Made by a program: the position numbers and the translations under genes. From Candidatus Woykebacteria bacterium RBG_13_40_15 (GTDB lineage Bacteria > Patescibacteria > Microgenomatia > Woykebacterales > RBG-16-39-9b): DNA of 64,000 nt. The DNA is taken from assembly GCA_001816655.1 (NCBI GenBank), contig MHCP01000030.1, positions 62,001-126,000 of the forward strand, written 5' to 3'. The stretch's first letter is position 1; each line of letters opens with the position of its first letter. Below, piece after piece: positions 42,869 to 51,119 of this stretch. Under the pieces are notes generated by a model. That model was not told where the DNA came from. It did no database searches and was given only the letters and a program-made list of their open reading frames with translations.

Positions 42869-42877
42869 TGGTATACT
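42869..42877 (+). promoter_or_regulatory. Extended -10 promoter
   Basis: TGGTATACT, 33 bases before the ATG at 42910. Confidence 0.45.
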
Positions 42878-42909
42878 TGCCTCGAAAAGAAGAAAGTGAG
42901 GGCGAAAAA

Positions 42910-43173
42910 ATGAAGATCAGGAAACCCGAAAACCTGACTGAGGCTATCATCTTCGGCGTCGGATTCATTTTCTTCTACGCCTTCACGGTGACAGGCGTCG
43001 AAGTGTTGATGGAACGAAGGGCTGAATCAAAAGGCCGCTCTAAGGCTAAGCAACGTCGAGGCTGGCTTGCGATTACCTTACCAATAGCCCTAATCAAAGG
43101 GGCTTGGAAACTCGCCAGGTTTCTCTTAGGGGAAGGCAGGCGAAAGTTACGAGAAAGGGGGAAGAGTCTATGA
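42910..43173 (+). CDS. GC-rich single-gene unit, small membrane protein
   Basis: 87 residues from the ATG at 42910 (GAGGG 7 bases upstream). A basic start, one membrane helix (AIIFGVGFIFFYAFTVTGVE in part), an Arg/Lys-rich cytosolic stretch (RRAESKGRSKAKQRRGW) and a second amphipathic helix. Unknown family. GC-richer than its neighbours. Its stop overlaps the ATG of a possible 26-residue ORF. Confidence 0.5.
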   Translation: MKIRKPENLTEAIIFGVGFIFFYAFTVTGVEVLMERRAESKGRSKAKQRRGWLAITLPIALIKGAWKLARFLLGEGRRKLRERGKSL

Positions 43174-43250
43174 CCAGCAAACGAACCGGCATGAATACGA
43201 CAGAGCTTCTGATGATTCAGTCCATGAGAGGCCACAATTGGAGGCTCTGA
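43170..43250 (+). CDS. Possible 26-residue ORF coupled by ATGA
   Basis: Begins MTSKRTGMNTTELL, with GGGGGAAG 5 bases upstream and start overlapping the previous stop. All three frames are open for some distance here, so coding is uncertain. From 43251 to 43444 no gene is seen; GGGGCCTTG...CAAGCCCC (43343-43361) may be a terminator. Confidence 0.3.
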   Translation: MTSKRTGMNTTELLMIQSMRGHNWRL

Positions 43251-43444
43251 TACCCTATTCACGGCATTTGCCGCTGCAGCCGTGGGCTGCGGGATCGCTA
43301 TCGACCATCCTCGCTCTCGCTACGGAAGAAGCGGAAACCGGGGCCTTGAGCAAGCCCCCTCCTTACTTAAATGTCAAGAAAACGCTATTCCAATGCCCTC
43401 ACTTTTACTGAGCAAAGTCGAAATAAGAATTGAGAATAAATGAT

Positions 43445-43924
43445 TTAATCGGTTTTGGCGAAGAGGACGACGTAGTTTTTTCCGTAGGCTTTAGCGCAAT
43501 TTGGACAAGTCGTGTAGGAAAAGTAAAGTTTGTTAATTTTTTTGCCTTTTGAGCTTACAAAACTTTCCATTTCTTTTATCCACTTTCCGGTATTTTGATA
43601 TGGTCCTTCGAAAACCTTTGTCAAAAAATTACCAGATATAGTTGCCATTTGAGCGTCGGAAACATCCTTTGACACGTCAATGTAGATATCAGACCCCCAA
43701 AGAGACTTTTCATCTGTAAGCATTAGTTGATATGGGGATTTTGCATCGGCCTTTTCAATGAGCGCCATATTCTTAACTACTTTCTGCCCCATGTTTATTG
43801 GGATATGAAGGAAACTAGTAACGTGGTCTTTGACGAAAAGTTTATTACTCCAGTTAATTTCCTTTTCGTCCCAAGGTGCAGGATCAAAAGGCTCACAACA
43901 ATCTGTTTTCTTTATATTTTCCAT
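43445..43924 (-). CDS. Conserved protein with C-terminal CPNC motif
   Basis: 159 residues. Recognisable patches are CCEPFDPAPWDEKEINWSNK near the start, FLHIPINMG, and a C-terminal TTCPNCAKAYGKNYVVLFA. I know this wording from a widespread small family of unknown activity, sometimes labelled hydrolase, with a GyrI-like ligand-binding look. Paired cysteines at both ends suggest metal binding or redox. No membrane segment. Confidence 0.65.
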   Translation of the reverse strand: MENIKKTDCCEPFDPAPWDEKEINWSNKLFVKDHVTSFLHIPINMGQKVVKNMALIEKADAKSPYQLMLTDEKSLWGSDIYIDVSKDVSDAQMATISGNFLTKVFEGPYQNTGKWIKEMESFVSSKGKKINKLYFSYTTCPNCAKAYGKNYVVLFAKTD

Positions 43925-44008
43925 TTCGGAAGAATTATATTACCTATTCAATTTTTATTCAAGCAAGAAATGTTCTTCCAATGTTCTTACTCGTCATGAG
44001 CTAGTTTG

Positions 44009-44028
44009 CCCTGAGTGTAATCGAAGGG
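44009..44028. repeat. Dispersed CTGAG/TCGAAG palindrome
   Basis: CCCTGAG...ATCGAAGGG; the arms CCCT/AGGG pair. The copy at 47707-47726 has CACT/AGTG, a two-sided change that keeps the pairing. Confidence 0.5.
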
Positions 44029-44050
44029 AAGGAAGAATTTGAGGGTATAC

Positions 44051-44356
44051 CTAAATTGTGATGGAACGGTGCGTGAGGATATTTCCCCAGGTCATTGCTT
44101 GTTCTGCCCAAAAAAGCGTGTTTGCTGGACCTGCTTTGGCGTTTTTTTCAAGTTTTGAATACTCTAGTAAAAATCTATCAAAAGTCTTTTTAAAAGGCTG
44201 GTTAAAGGAACTTTGGTCAATAGACGATATGTAACCAGTTGTTTGATTTAAAAAGGTAATAATTCTCGTCTTTTTACCATCATAATCATCAACCGCCCAG
44301 TTGCCTATTCGGTTTAGATTCATTGCGATATCAAGTATTTTGGCTTTATTATCCAT
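44051..44356 (-). CDS. Uncharacterised 101-residue protein
   Basis: A small soluble, helical protein with a few marked patches: IGNWAVDDYDGKK, FLLEYSKLEKNA and FWAEQAMTWGNILTHR. No motif of known function. It starts 2 bases after the DUF5674 gene on the same strand, suggesting a two-gene unit. Confidence 0.55.
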   Translation of the reverse strand: MDNKAKILDIAMNLNRIGNWAVDDYDGKKTRIITFLNQTTGYISSIDQSSFNQPFKKTFDRFLLEYSKLEKNAKAGPANTLFWAEQAMTWGNILTHRSITI

Positions 44357-44358
44357 AT

Positions 44359-44688
44359 TTAGAGAAGTAAATCTTTTACTATTTTATCAAATTTGCTTCT
44401 GACCTCTTTCGATAATATGTCACGACTAGGGTTGTCTTGGTTTGGGCGGAGATTAATAATTGAATTGTAATCGATTTCGCGTGTTTCTAAATCAACACCG
44501 CCACCCCAAAGATCTGTTTGTTTTGATCCCTTTCCTAAAAGTTTTTGCTCTCCGTCGAAATGCCTTTCACCACCACCAGCCAAGATCTCTTTTTCAATAT
44601 CAACCACCACTTTTATATAACCGTCAAAATCCTCCGCCATTTTTTTGAGTTCTTCCGGTGCAGCTTTTTTAGAAATAACAAGAAGCAT
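44359..44688 (-). CDS. DUF5674 family protein
   Basis: 109 residues from the ATG at 44688. The family pattern is clear: YIKVVVDIEKEILAGGGERH, GKGSKQTDLWGGGVD and IDYNSIINLRPNQDNPSR, quoted in parts. Function is unknown; the family is common in CPR and cyanobacteria. A start at 44718 would add ten unlike residues. Confidence 0.8.
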   Translation of the reverse strand: MLLVISKKAAPEELKKMAEDFDGYIKVVVDIEKEILAGGGERHFDGEQKLLGKGSKQTDLWGGGVDLETREIDYNSIINLRPNQDNPSRDILSKEVRSKFDKIVKDLLL

Positions 44689-44806
44689 AGCTTTTATTAT
44701 ATCTTGCCGGAAAAACAATAGCCAGCTTCGTAACTAAATAATTTCGCTAACCAGCCAATTATTTAGATACTCTCGCGTGCTGCGTCGAAGATCTCCTAAG
44801 AAAGCT

Positions 44807-45016
44807 TTAGGTTATTTCAAAGGTTTTGTTTTTGCTAGAAAAGCCGGAAAGAAGTTTGATAGAGCTTTTTGGAACTTCAAAATATTCTGCTAGTGCTAAG
44901 ATAATCGCTTTATTTGCGGCGCCTTTTACAGGTAGTTCTTTAACGGAAACAATAAAATAGTTCTCCTCGATTTTTTCTTGATTAGAATGCGGTTTTGCCT
45001 TAACAGTGATTTTCAT
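44807..45016 (-). CDS. DUF167/YggU family protein
   Basis: 69 residues with the DUF167 layout: KITVKAKPHSNQEKI, FIVSVKELPVKGAANKAII, FEVPKSSIKLLSGFSSKNKT, each part of a conserved strand or helix. Members are small and of unknown function, sometimes near translation or membrane-protein genes. Slightly short at the C-terminus but complete. Confidence 0.85.
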   Translation of the reverse strand: MKITVKAKPHSNQEKIEENYFIVSVKELPVKGAANKAIILALAEYFEVPKSSIKLLSGFSSKNKTFEIT

Positions 45017-45058
45017 TCATTTATTGTAGTAAAAATCGCCTTTTCCAATGTTCTCCTA

Positions 45059-45235
45059 TTATTCTTTTGGAGAAGGCTCGGACGGAGGGCTTTGATTAAA
45101 ATGGCGCCCACAAATAATGCACTTATACACTTGAGGGGTCTCGGGTTTAGCGGGTTCCGAATCAATTCCTGAAGGAGCATGAACTTTGAACACGTCTCTA
45201 CTGCCGCACTGTGGGCATTTTATACCATCTGCCAT
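45059..45235 (-). CDS. Small double-CxxC zinc-ribbon protein
   Basis: A 58-residue protein starting MADGIKCPQCGSRDVF, with a second pair in VYKCIICGRHFNQ and a Pro/Ser-rich tail. The two CxxC pairs make a zinc ribbon of the type found in small nucleic-acid-binding proteins. Its ATG overlaps the TAA of the basic 21-residue ORF upstream (TAATG), so translation is coupled. Confidence 0.65.
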   Translation of the reverse strand: MADGIKCPQCGSRDVFKVHAPSGIDSEPAKPETPQVYKCIICGRHFNQSPPSEPSPKE

Positions 45236-45300
45236 TATTTCTTTTTATCTTTCTTAGGTTTCTTTTTTTCTCTTCTTTGTTTACCTTGACTGTGAGCCAT
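45235..45300 (-). CDS. Tiny basic peptide ORF, leaderless
   Basis: Reads MAHSQGKQRREKKKPKKDK and two more Lys, 21 residues, strongly basic like a ribosome- or RNA-associated peptide. The promoter -10 (TATAAT) ends 8 bases before the ATG, so the mRNA would be leaderless. It is coupled to the zinc-ribbon gene by TAATG. Confidence 0.5.
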   Translation of the reverse strand: MAHSQGKQRREKKKPKKDKKK

Positions 45301-45308
45301 AGAGTGTA

Positions 45309-45337
45309 ATTATATGCTCGCTAACACCAAAAGACAA
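45309..45337 (-). promoter_or_regulatory. Promoter of the zinc-ribbon unit
   Basis: Minus strand TTGTCT (45337-45332), 17-base spacer, TATAAT (45314-45309); predicted start at the ATG at 45300. Confidence 0.6.
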
Positions 45338-45348
45338 GGACACTTTGT

Positions 45349-46599
45349 TTACTCAACAAAAGTTAGTGCTGTTCCCCTTTTATTTAATCGCCCAGTACGC
45401 CCGATACGATGGACGTAGTCGTCATAAGTCTCTGGAAGATCGTAGTTGATTACGTGAGAGACATTATCTATATCAAGTCCCCGACTAGCTACATCGGTAG
45501 CCAGTAATATGCTTATTTCATCACTCTTGAAGCTTTTTAATATTTTTTGCCTTTGGGATTGCCTTTTGTTTCCATGGATAGAACCAACCCTGAAACCACG
45601 CATCGTCAATTGGCTATCCAATTTATCAATCCCGTGCTTGGTACGGCCGAAAATCATCACTTTATCGAAACCTTCTTTATTTAAAAGGTCATGCAATTGA
45701 TCCACTTTTTTACTGCGATCCACAACTTTAATGACATCCTGTTCGATATTTTCAGGAGTATTTTGTTTTTTGACCGAGACTGTTACCGGATTGGTAACAA
45801 AGGCGGTCAGCACCTCGCGTACTTTGGGTGGAATAGTAGCCGAAAAAAATAGTGACTGACGAGGCCTCGGAAGTAAGGAAATAAAGTATTTAACGTCGTT
45901 TATAAAACCAATGTCCACCATCAGATCTACCTCATCCAAGACAATCGTCCGAAAATCACCAAGATAGAGGTGTTTGTGATCAACTAAGTCCTTTAGTCTT
46001 CCAGGAGTACCTATAACCACGCTGGGCCGGCGGCTGAGGTCTGCAATTTGCCGGTGTATATTTGCGCCTCCAATAACAAGACTTGAATAAATACCCAATC
46101 CCTCTGCTAGGATATGCAATTCCTCATTGATCTGGCCTGCCAGTTCCCTAGTAGGGGTGACGATCAGAGCTCGCTGTCCCCTGTCTCTAGCGATTTTGTC
46201 TACTAAGGGAACTAAAAAGGCTGCTGTTTTACCAGTACCAGTCTGGGCTAGTCCGATCAGGTCGCGGCCTTCAAGAATCGGTTTAATAGCTTGATCTTGA
46301 ACGGGAGTTGGGTTCTCATAGTCTTTTTTTGCAATATTTGCTTTCAAAGCGGGAACAAGATTGAAATCCTCAAATTTGTACCTTGTTTGATAATTATCTA
46401 CTGAAGAGTTTCCTACCGCTTTCTTAATAAAAATACTTGTGTTCCCCTCTAGCTCACTTTTAGGACCACCAGAATACCGACTCTGGTTAGAGATACTTTT
46501 TGGATAGCTGTAACTGCCCCCATTTCCATTTCTTTTAAATTTTCGTCCGCCAAAACCGCTCGCGCGGCCGAAGCTTGCACTATTTCGCGATCTATGCAT
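45349..46599 (-). CDS. DEAD-box RNA helicase
   Basis: A 416-residue helicase. N-terminus is Gly/Arg/Ser-rich (FGRASGFGGRKFKRNGNGG), a likely RNA-binding tail normally found at the C-terminus of such proteins. Then Q motif PTPVQDQAI, motif I AQTGTGKT, Ia TPTRELAGQ, II DEVD (instead of DEAD), III SAT, IV-VI with LLATDVASRGLDI and HRIGRTGR. It would unwind RNA in ribosome assembly or mRNA decay. It ends shortly after motif VI without a C-terminal extension. Confidence 0.92.
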   Translation of the reverse strand: MHRSRNSASFGRASGFGGRKFKRNGNGGSYSYPKSISNQSRYSGGPKSELEGNTSIFIKKAVGNSSVDNYQTRYKFEDFNLVPALKANIAKKDYENPTPVQDQAIKPILEGRDLIGLAQTGTGKTAAFLVPLVDKIARDRGQRALIVTPTRELAGQINEELHILAEGLGIYSSLVIGGANIHRQIADLSRRPSVVIGTPGRLKDLVDHKHLYLGDFRTIVLDEVDLMVDIGFINDVKYFISLLPRPRQSLFFSATIPPKVREVLTAFVTNPVTVSVKKQNTPENIEQDVIKVVDRSKKVDQLHDLLNKEGFDKVMIFGRTKHGIDKLDSQLTMRGFRVGSIHGNKRQSQRQKILKSFKSDEISILLATDVASRGLDIDNVSHVINYDLPETYDDYVHRIGRTGRLNKRGTALTFVE

Positions 46600-46917
46600 G
46601 ATTTTTGAATGAGAAAGACTAAGAAGAAATAGTGTTTGCAGTCAGAGCAAAAACTTTGAAATCCTAGGCCTGCCCGACAAGCCCAATGCTAGTCTAGGCG
46701 GGCGGTGAGCTAATTTCAAAGACTCATTCACTCTGCTTCTAATGCAGAAAATAAAAGAAAATAAGTGTTTGTATAGCTCAAATTCTAATTCAAGGAGATA
46801 GTTTAACATAGCTAGAAAAATAAAGCAAGTGCTATCGGACTGTTGGATTTTATGGCTGATTTGATGGGATTTCAAATATTGAGCTGGACGAAATCGCGCT
46901 AAGAAAGGGTGTTATCT
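46600..46917. other. Intergenic region without gene
   Basis: 318 bases between the helicase and the HigA-type gene. It holds a GC-richer patch (about 46661-46706) with a short inverted repeat GCCCG...CGGGC, otherwise AT-rich. No promoter stands out; it must contain the helicase leader. Confidence 0.4.
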
Positions 46918-47214
46918 TTATCTTGAGCTAAAATGGAGATGGACTTTAAGATCCAAAGCATCTGCCAATTTTCTAATTTGAGAGAGTGATGGGCTAGCAG
47001 TTGCTGTTTCCAAACGTGATATAACAGCTTGTCCTGTCTTCATTCTTTTTGCAAGCTCCTCTTGCGAAATCTTCTTTTTTATGCGCGCTTCGACTATTGC
47101 CTTTACAATCTCGAACTCTGGCTGTAAATCATCATATTCTTTCCTAACCCCAGGTTTTGCAAGGAGCTTTTTTTTAAATTGTTCGTATGTTGTAAAATTT
47201 GGTCTTTTTTTCAT
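46918..47214 (-). CDS. HigA-type antitoxin (XRE family)
   Basis: 98 residues with an XRE helix-turn-helix in the C-terminal half: KKISQEELAKRMKTGQAVIS, then LETATASPSLSQIRKLADAL. The N-terminal half (KEYDDLQPEFEIVKAIVEA) matches the HigA family that pairs with RelE/HigB toxins. The ATG overlaps the end of the toxin gene by 4 bases; toxin-first order is typical of HigBA. It would repress the operon and neutralise the toxin. Confidence 0.88.
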   Translation of the reverse strand: MKKRPNFTTYEQFKKKLLAKPGVRKEYDDLQPEFEIVKAIVEARIKKKISQEELAKRMKTGQAVISRLETATASPSLSQIRKLADALDLKVHLHFSSR

Positions 47215-47510
47215 ATTTTGTATTCTCCTAAACGCTTTTTTGCTGTTTCTATTTCGTTCTTGGGTGTCTTTTGACTTTTCTTTTTGAAAGCATTTACGAC
47301 TATAATCCTAGATTTCACTTTACCTAAAATCAGCCTAATATTTCCAGGTCGTAGTTCCCACAAATTCTTATCCAGCTTCTTTAAATATTTTCCCGGTAAG
47401 GTAAATTGATATTGATTAAATAAATCAAAATATCCAACAATCCTACCTTGATCTGTATCTGCTAAAGTTTCGACAAATTGGTTAACCCGCTTGTCAACAA
47501 TTACATTCAT
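47211..47510 (-). CDS. RelE/HigB-type toxin
   Basis: 99 residues of the RelE/ParE superfamily: YFDLFNQYQFTLPGKYLKKL, NLWELRPGNIRLILGKVKSR and IIVVNAFKKKSQKTPKNEIE, in the usual order of the phage-derived Gp49/HigB subgroup. Such toxins cleave mRNA on the ribosome. It is the first gene of the pair with the antitoxin downstream. Confidence 0.88.
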   Translation of the reverse strand: MNVIVDKRVNQFVETLADTDQGRIVGYFDLFNQYQFTLPGKYLKKLDKNLWELRPGNIRLILGKVKSRIIVVNAFKKKSQKTPKNEIETAKKRLGEYKI

Positions 47511-47827
47511 ATAAATATTATGATAAATTTGTCATATTGTCAACTTATTATCTAGCGAAAAAATTATACCATAAAATAAATCATCGCTATTCTAATTTTC
47601 TCATTCGTCCTAAGCGAAGCCGAAGGAAAGTAAGAATTTGAGAATGCTTAAGGAGGGGATTTTAGGGCTGATTGGATGGGGTTTCAAACAGTGAGCTTGA
47701 AGTTTACACTGAGTGAAATCGAAGTGAACCTGTGTCAAGGAAAGATTGGGAGAATTCTCAATTATCAGTCCATAAAATTAATTTCCTATGTTCAGTCCCT
47801 TTAGATTGTACTGTCTCCGTGTTTTAT
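47511..47827. other. Intergenic region with dispersed palindromes
   Basis: 317 bases without a gene. It holds two degenerate CTGAG/TCGAAG palindromes (near 47612 and at 47707-47726) and AGTCCATAAAA at 47767, which recurs at 50784. Confidence 0.45.
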
Positions 47828-48118
47828 TTATCTTCCTCTTCCACGCTTTACAATTTTTGCATTTTCATTCATTACACCGAAACGGGTTCCTTCAGTGGCA
47901 TCCACGGCTTGCTTAACCAGTTTATTTGGTACTGCAATATAAGGTGTTTTTGTTGACGCAGCTAGTTGTTGTTTTGCATGACCAAAAGCATTTGGATCAA
48001 CTTCCACCTCAATCGCCTGAGTTTTAGTCCGAACATCCACTCCTTTGTCAGAAGTGTAATCGGTTTCTTTAATTTGGGCTATTTTGATTGCAATCTGTTT
48101 ATGCTGTTTACTTTCCAC
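47828..48118 (-). CDS. Uncharacterised 96-residue protein
   Basis: From a GTG at 48118 with GGGGGTG 6 bases upstream (a GTG at 48127 would add three residues). Basic, with repeated Lys/Gln and a C-terminal RGRGR tail; beta-rich middle (DVRTKTQAIEVEVDP) and helical second half (HAKQQLAASTK, KLVKQAVDATEG). No family recognised. The basic tail suggests nucleic-acid contact. Confidence 0.5.
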   Translation of the reverse strand: MESKQHKQIAIKIAQIKETDYTSDKGVDVRTKTQAIEVEVDPNAFGHAKQQLAASTKTPYIAVPNKLVKQAVDATEGTRFGVMNENAKIVKRGRGR

Positions 48119-48304
48119 AATAATCACCCCCTTACGGGATAGTTTAATATTATTTAATTATTTCAAGATTTTTCCCTCTCTCCCTGAGGTCAAAAGACTA
48201 CAAAAAGAAAGGCCTGTTTAAAAATCCATTGTATATATTATACTACTCAAGCGACTAATTTGGAAGATAGAATAACCTTTTTTAGCCTCAAAGTTACCCT
48301 TAAT

Positions 48305-49492
48305 TTAGGAAAAAGGTAGTTTTTGTTGATCTACCCATACTGTTTCTCGTAAATTAACTTTTTGGATATTAAAATCTATTAATGATTTATGAACTTTTTT
48401 CTTCTGTATCAAGAAAAGGAATTCTTTATTCTGAATGTTGTGTTCGTTTTCCCCTAACCATTCATTCGTCCAAGTCATTGTTGACATAACATTTTTCTTG
48501 TAATCCATCTCCAAAATAGAACACGGTAAATTAAGCTCTCGTAAAATTTCCATTATAGCATCAAAGGTGGCTCTTCCATTGTTGCTATAAGACAAAACAA
48601 CATATTTTGCATTAGTCTTTTTTATTAGTTCTTTAAGTGCGTTAATAACAACATATCGGCCATTTTTGTCCTTTCGAAACTCCTCAAAAATTGACCCCGC
48701 AACTATATCACTTACGTCCTCACGTCGATTAGCCGCACCTACCACCTTTGGTTTGTCATTAAGACAGACCGATTTCCAAATATGATAGTAAGAGGCATAT
48801 CGAACACGTGATGGGGGCATAAGTTCATTAGAAGAACCATATGGTGGATCATAGTAGGCTAGATCAACCTCTACTTTATCTAGGAGGTTAAAAATATCAT
48901 CGCAGAAAACCCGATGATCCATTTCATCTATTATTAACCTCGGAGCCTCCATTTTCATTACATGGTAAGCGCGGGGGGCCCATTGTTTTAAATAAGAAAC
49001 GTGGTGCCCTACAGAACTATCTACCTTATCCATTGCTAAAATTAGGCTTGTGAGAAGTACTGACTTTTCAATTTCATCTTTTGAAACCTTATCAATTTGC
49101 TCACGGATAGCATCAAGCTTCATAGTATTATGCAACTGCCACATCTTCTTTCTACCATCTATATCTACAGCACTACCACCGTTAGGTTCTCCACCATAAT
49201 GTTTCGAAAACCATCCCAACTTACCTGGAATTTTATTCAAATTATCAATCAGGGGTAGATAGTAAGATGCTGGTTTCCTATTTAAAAGATAGCATTGCCC
49301 AAAAATTTTTGACCATACAGCAATATCGTTTGCATAAACAGTATACCCAGCCTTTTTGAATGCTTGAGAAACTCTTGTGGTACCAGAAAAGCCGTCGAAT
49401 ATCGTACTAACATTTAAGGAAGCTACTAGCTTGAGTAGAATGGGAATTATCTCCCTTTTTGATCCTGTGTACTTAATACCTTCAGTTTGCAT
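48305..49492 (-). CDS. D12-class DNA adenine methyltransferase
   Basis: A 395-residue N6-adenine methyltransferase. The AdoMet pocket is FDGFSGTTRVSQAFKKAG near residue 38, preceded by KYTGSKREIIP; the catalytic DPPY is in LAYYDPPYGSS. The motif order (AdoMet motif first, then target domain, then DPPY) is the D12/alpha class. It lies 49 bases from the nuclease-like gene and downstream of a controller-type regulator, and is the modification part of a restriction-modification system. It is larger than Dam, as in other restriction partners. Confidence 0.88.
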   Translation of the reverse strand: MQTEGIKYTGSKREIIPILLKLVASLNVSTIFDGFSGTTRVSQAFKKAGYTVYANDIAVWSKIFGQCYLLNRKPASYYLPLIDNLNKIPGKLGWFSKHYGGEPNGGSAVDIDGRKKMWQLHNTMKLDAIREQIDKVSKDEIEKSVLLTSLILAMDKVDSSVGHHVSYLKQWAPRAYHVMKMEAPRLIIDEMDHRVFCDDIFNLLDKVEVDLAYYDPPYGSSNELMPPSRVRYASYYHIWKSVCLNDKPKVVGAANRREDVSDIVAGSIFEEFRKDKNGRYVVINALKELIKKTNAKYVVLSYSNNGRATFDAIMEILRELNLPCSILEMDYKKNVMSTMTWTNEWLGENEHNIQNKEFLFLIQKKKVHKSLIDFNIQKVNLRETVWVDQQKLPFS

Positions 49493-49541
49493 ATTATTAT
49501 CCTTCTATCTGATTTTAGCAAAAGAAAGTATCTATTGTAAG

Positions 49542-50372
49542 TTATATTACTGATTTTTCTTTTGATTGTGGAAATAATTTTAGAATTTCTTCGTGCTTGT
49601 CTTTTGGAGAAACAAGAATTTTTGAAATTAAGTTAATAAGAGACTCATTAATTTTATAGGAACCGCTCAGTAGCTCCCGAAAGTAAGGTTTTGCATTTTC
49701 AGTATGTGTCCACAAACCTCTTTGTAGTGCATTAGCGCTTACTCCACCGTATCTTACCTCAAAAATATACTGACCTTTCTCATTATAGAATTTATATATT
49801 GGAAATGTCTGTTTAAGTCCTAGTTTCCTTGGTGGATAAAACTTGATTTGTCTAACTGATTGGTAAGCGCGAGACAAATCAAATACAACAATTTTGAAGT
49901 TTAACTGCTTTTCGTTGTAAATTAATGGCAGAACATTCACAGCACCGAAATTCACAAAACATGGTTCGTTCAAAATAATTTTGATTTTGTTTATGTCTTT
50001 AATATCCTTGTTAGCTACCACTTTTTGTAGAAACTTAAACATCGAACTGTCTTTATTCGTTGACAGTTGCAACGGACCAGCGCCATATGTTTTTACGCTG
50101 ACAGGGATTTCAGATTCAGATTGAAGGTCTTTAATCCTGATATCTTCTTCAAATTCCTTTGCTCTAAACTTTTCCTTCCCAGTGTGTCGAGCAGAAAAAC
50201 CATCGACAAACTGATTGATGTATTCCGTAAGTGCGATTTCTGCAAGATCTCCGTGTGTTTTGTTTCCTATAACTCGCATGGAGAAAACATTAGCTAGGAC
50301 GCTGTAAATAATCGGTTGGTTGCCTCTAAAGCTCTCTTCAAATTTGTTTAAAAACTTATCAAATGAAGACAT
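49542..50372 (-). CDS. Probable type II restriction endonuclease
   Basis: 276 residues without a family I can name. Context, directly between the controller and the methylase genes, makes a restriction enzyme most likely. A PD-(D/E)XK-like core may be GDLAEIALTEYI (acidic residue), EDIRIKD and PVSVKTYG, with Ser in place of the usual acidic residue before Val-Lys. Other patches: NEPCFVNFGAVNVLPL and RYGGVSANALQRGLW. It starts 2 bases after the controller gene. Confidence 0.6.
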   Translation of the reverse strand: MSSFDKFLNKFEESFRGNQPIIYSVLANVFSMRVIGNKTHGDLAEIALTEYINQFVDGFSARHTGKEKFRAKEFEEDIRIKDLQSESEIPVSVKTYGAGPLQLSTNKDSSMFKFLQKVVANKDIKDINKIKIILNEPCFVNFGAVNVLPLIYNEKQLNFKIVVFDLSRAYQSVRQIKFYPPRKLGLKQTFPIYKFYNEKGQYIFEVRYGGVSANALQRGLWTHTENAKPYFRELLSGSYKINESLINLISKILVSPKDKHEEILKLFPQSKEKSVI

Positions 50373-50374
50373 AT

Positions 50375-50590
50375 TTAAGAGTCTTGAAATAAGTCTGCTA
50401 ATTTCAGATTAAGAGCTGTTGCTACTTTTTGTATATTCTCGAGGGTAATATTTTTCTCAGCCCTTTCTATCATTCCAATATACGTCCTATGCATGCCAGC
50501 CCGATCCGCTAACTCCTCTTGAGATATTCCAAGTTTTTTTCTTTCCGCTTTGACACGTATAGCAAAACTAAGTAGTACAGAACTTTTCAT
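50375..50590 (-). CDS. Controller-type HTH regulator
   Basis: 71 residues that are almost entirely an XRE helix-turn-helix: FAIRVKAERKKLGISQEELA, RAGMHRTYIGMIERAEKNI, ENIQKVATALNLKLADLF. Length and wording (ISQEELADRAGMHRTYIGMIERGE-like) match C proteins that time expression of type II restriction genes. It is first in the controller-nuclease-methylase order, which would make nuclease expression depend on it. Confidence 0.82.
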   Translation of the reverse strand: MKSSVLLSFAIRVKAERKKLGISQEELADRAGMHRTYIGMIERAEKNITLENIQKVATALNLKLADLFQDS

Positions 50591-50797
50591 ATCGAGTTAA
50601 GTTTATGATAATGCTAACTTTAGTTCTACATACTATAGTTATCGAAGGAAGAGTTGGTGGTTTATTAGATTTTGGCCTCAAAATCGATTCCGATTGATTT
50701 CTCTCTTTAGTTAGATGGAAGATGTTAGATTGAAGACTGAAGGCGGGTTGGGAGTTGACAATAATTGGGCAGCCTACTATAATAAGTCCATAAAACT

Positions 50798-50832
50798 AGG
50801 GAATGATCCTAATTCAGGGTCCTCCCTATTTT
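50798..50832 (-). terminator. Terminator after the orphan HigA gene
   Basis: AGGGA/TCCCT outer stem with an inner GATCC/GGGTC stem; U-rich on both strands, so possibly bidirectional. Confidence 0.5.
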
Positions 50833-50843
50833 TGTTAGCCTAT

Positions 50844-51119
50844 CTAGAACCAAAGCGGATTTAGAAGAGGTTCGCCAAGAGCTTTGGAAATTTTCTTAAG
50901 AGTCGCTACCGAGGGCAAAGAGTGCATTGATTCAATACGAGAAATCACCGGCTGCTTCATACCTACTTTTTTGGCAAGCTCTTCTTGCGATAAATTCTTT
51001 TTAATCCGTACTTCAATTAAACTTTTTACCAGTTGATATTCCGGCTCCAAATCTTCGTAAGCTTTTTGGATAGCCGTATTTTTCGCCCAGCGTCTTTCAA
51101 TTTTTTCGAATGGAACCAA
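50844..51119 (-). CDS. Orphan HigA-like XRE protein
   Basis: 91 residues, a paralogue of the antitoxin at 46918: both share KAYEDLEPEYQLVKSLIE-type sequence and KKNLSQEELAKKVGMKQPVIS. No toxin-like gene precedes it in the 290 bases upstream, where only non-coding sequence is seen. It is therefore an orphan antitoxin or a free-standing regulator. Confidence 0.75.
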   Translation of the reverse strand: MVPFEKIERRWAKNTAIQKAYEDLEPEYQLVKSLIEVRIKKNLSQEELAKKVGMKQPVISRIESMHSLPSVATLKKISKALGEPLLNPLWF

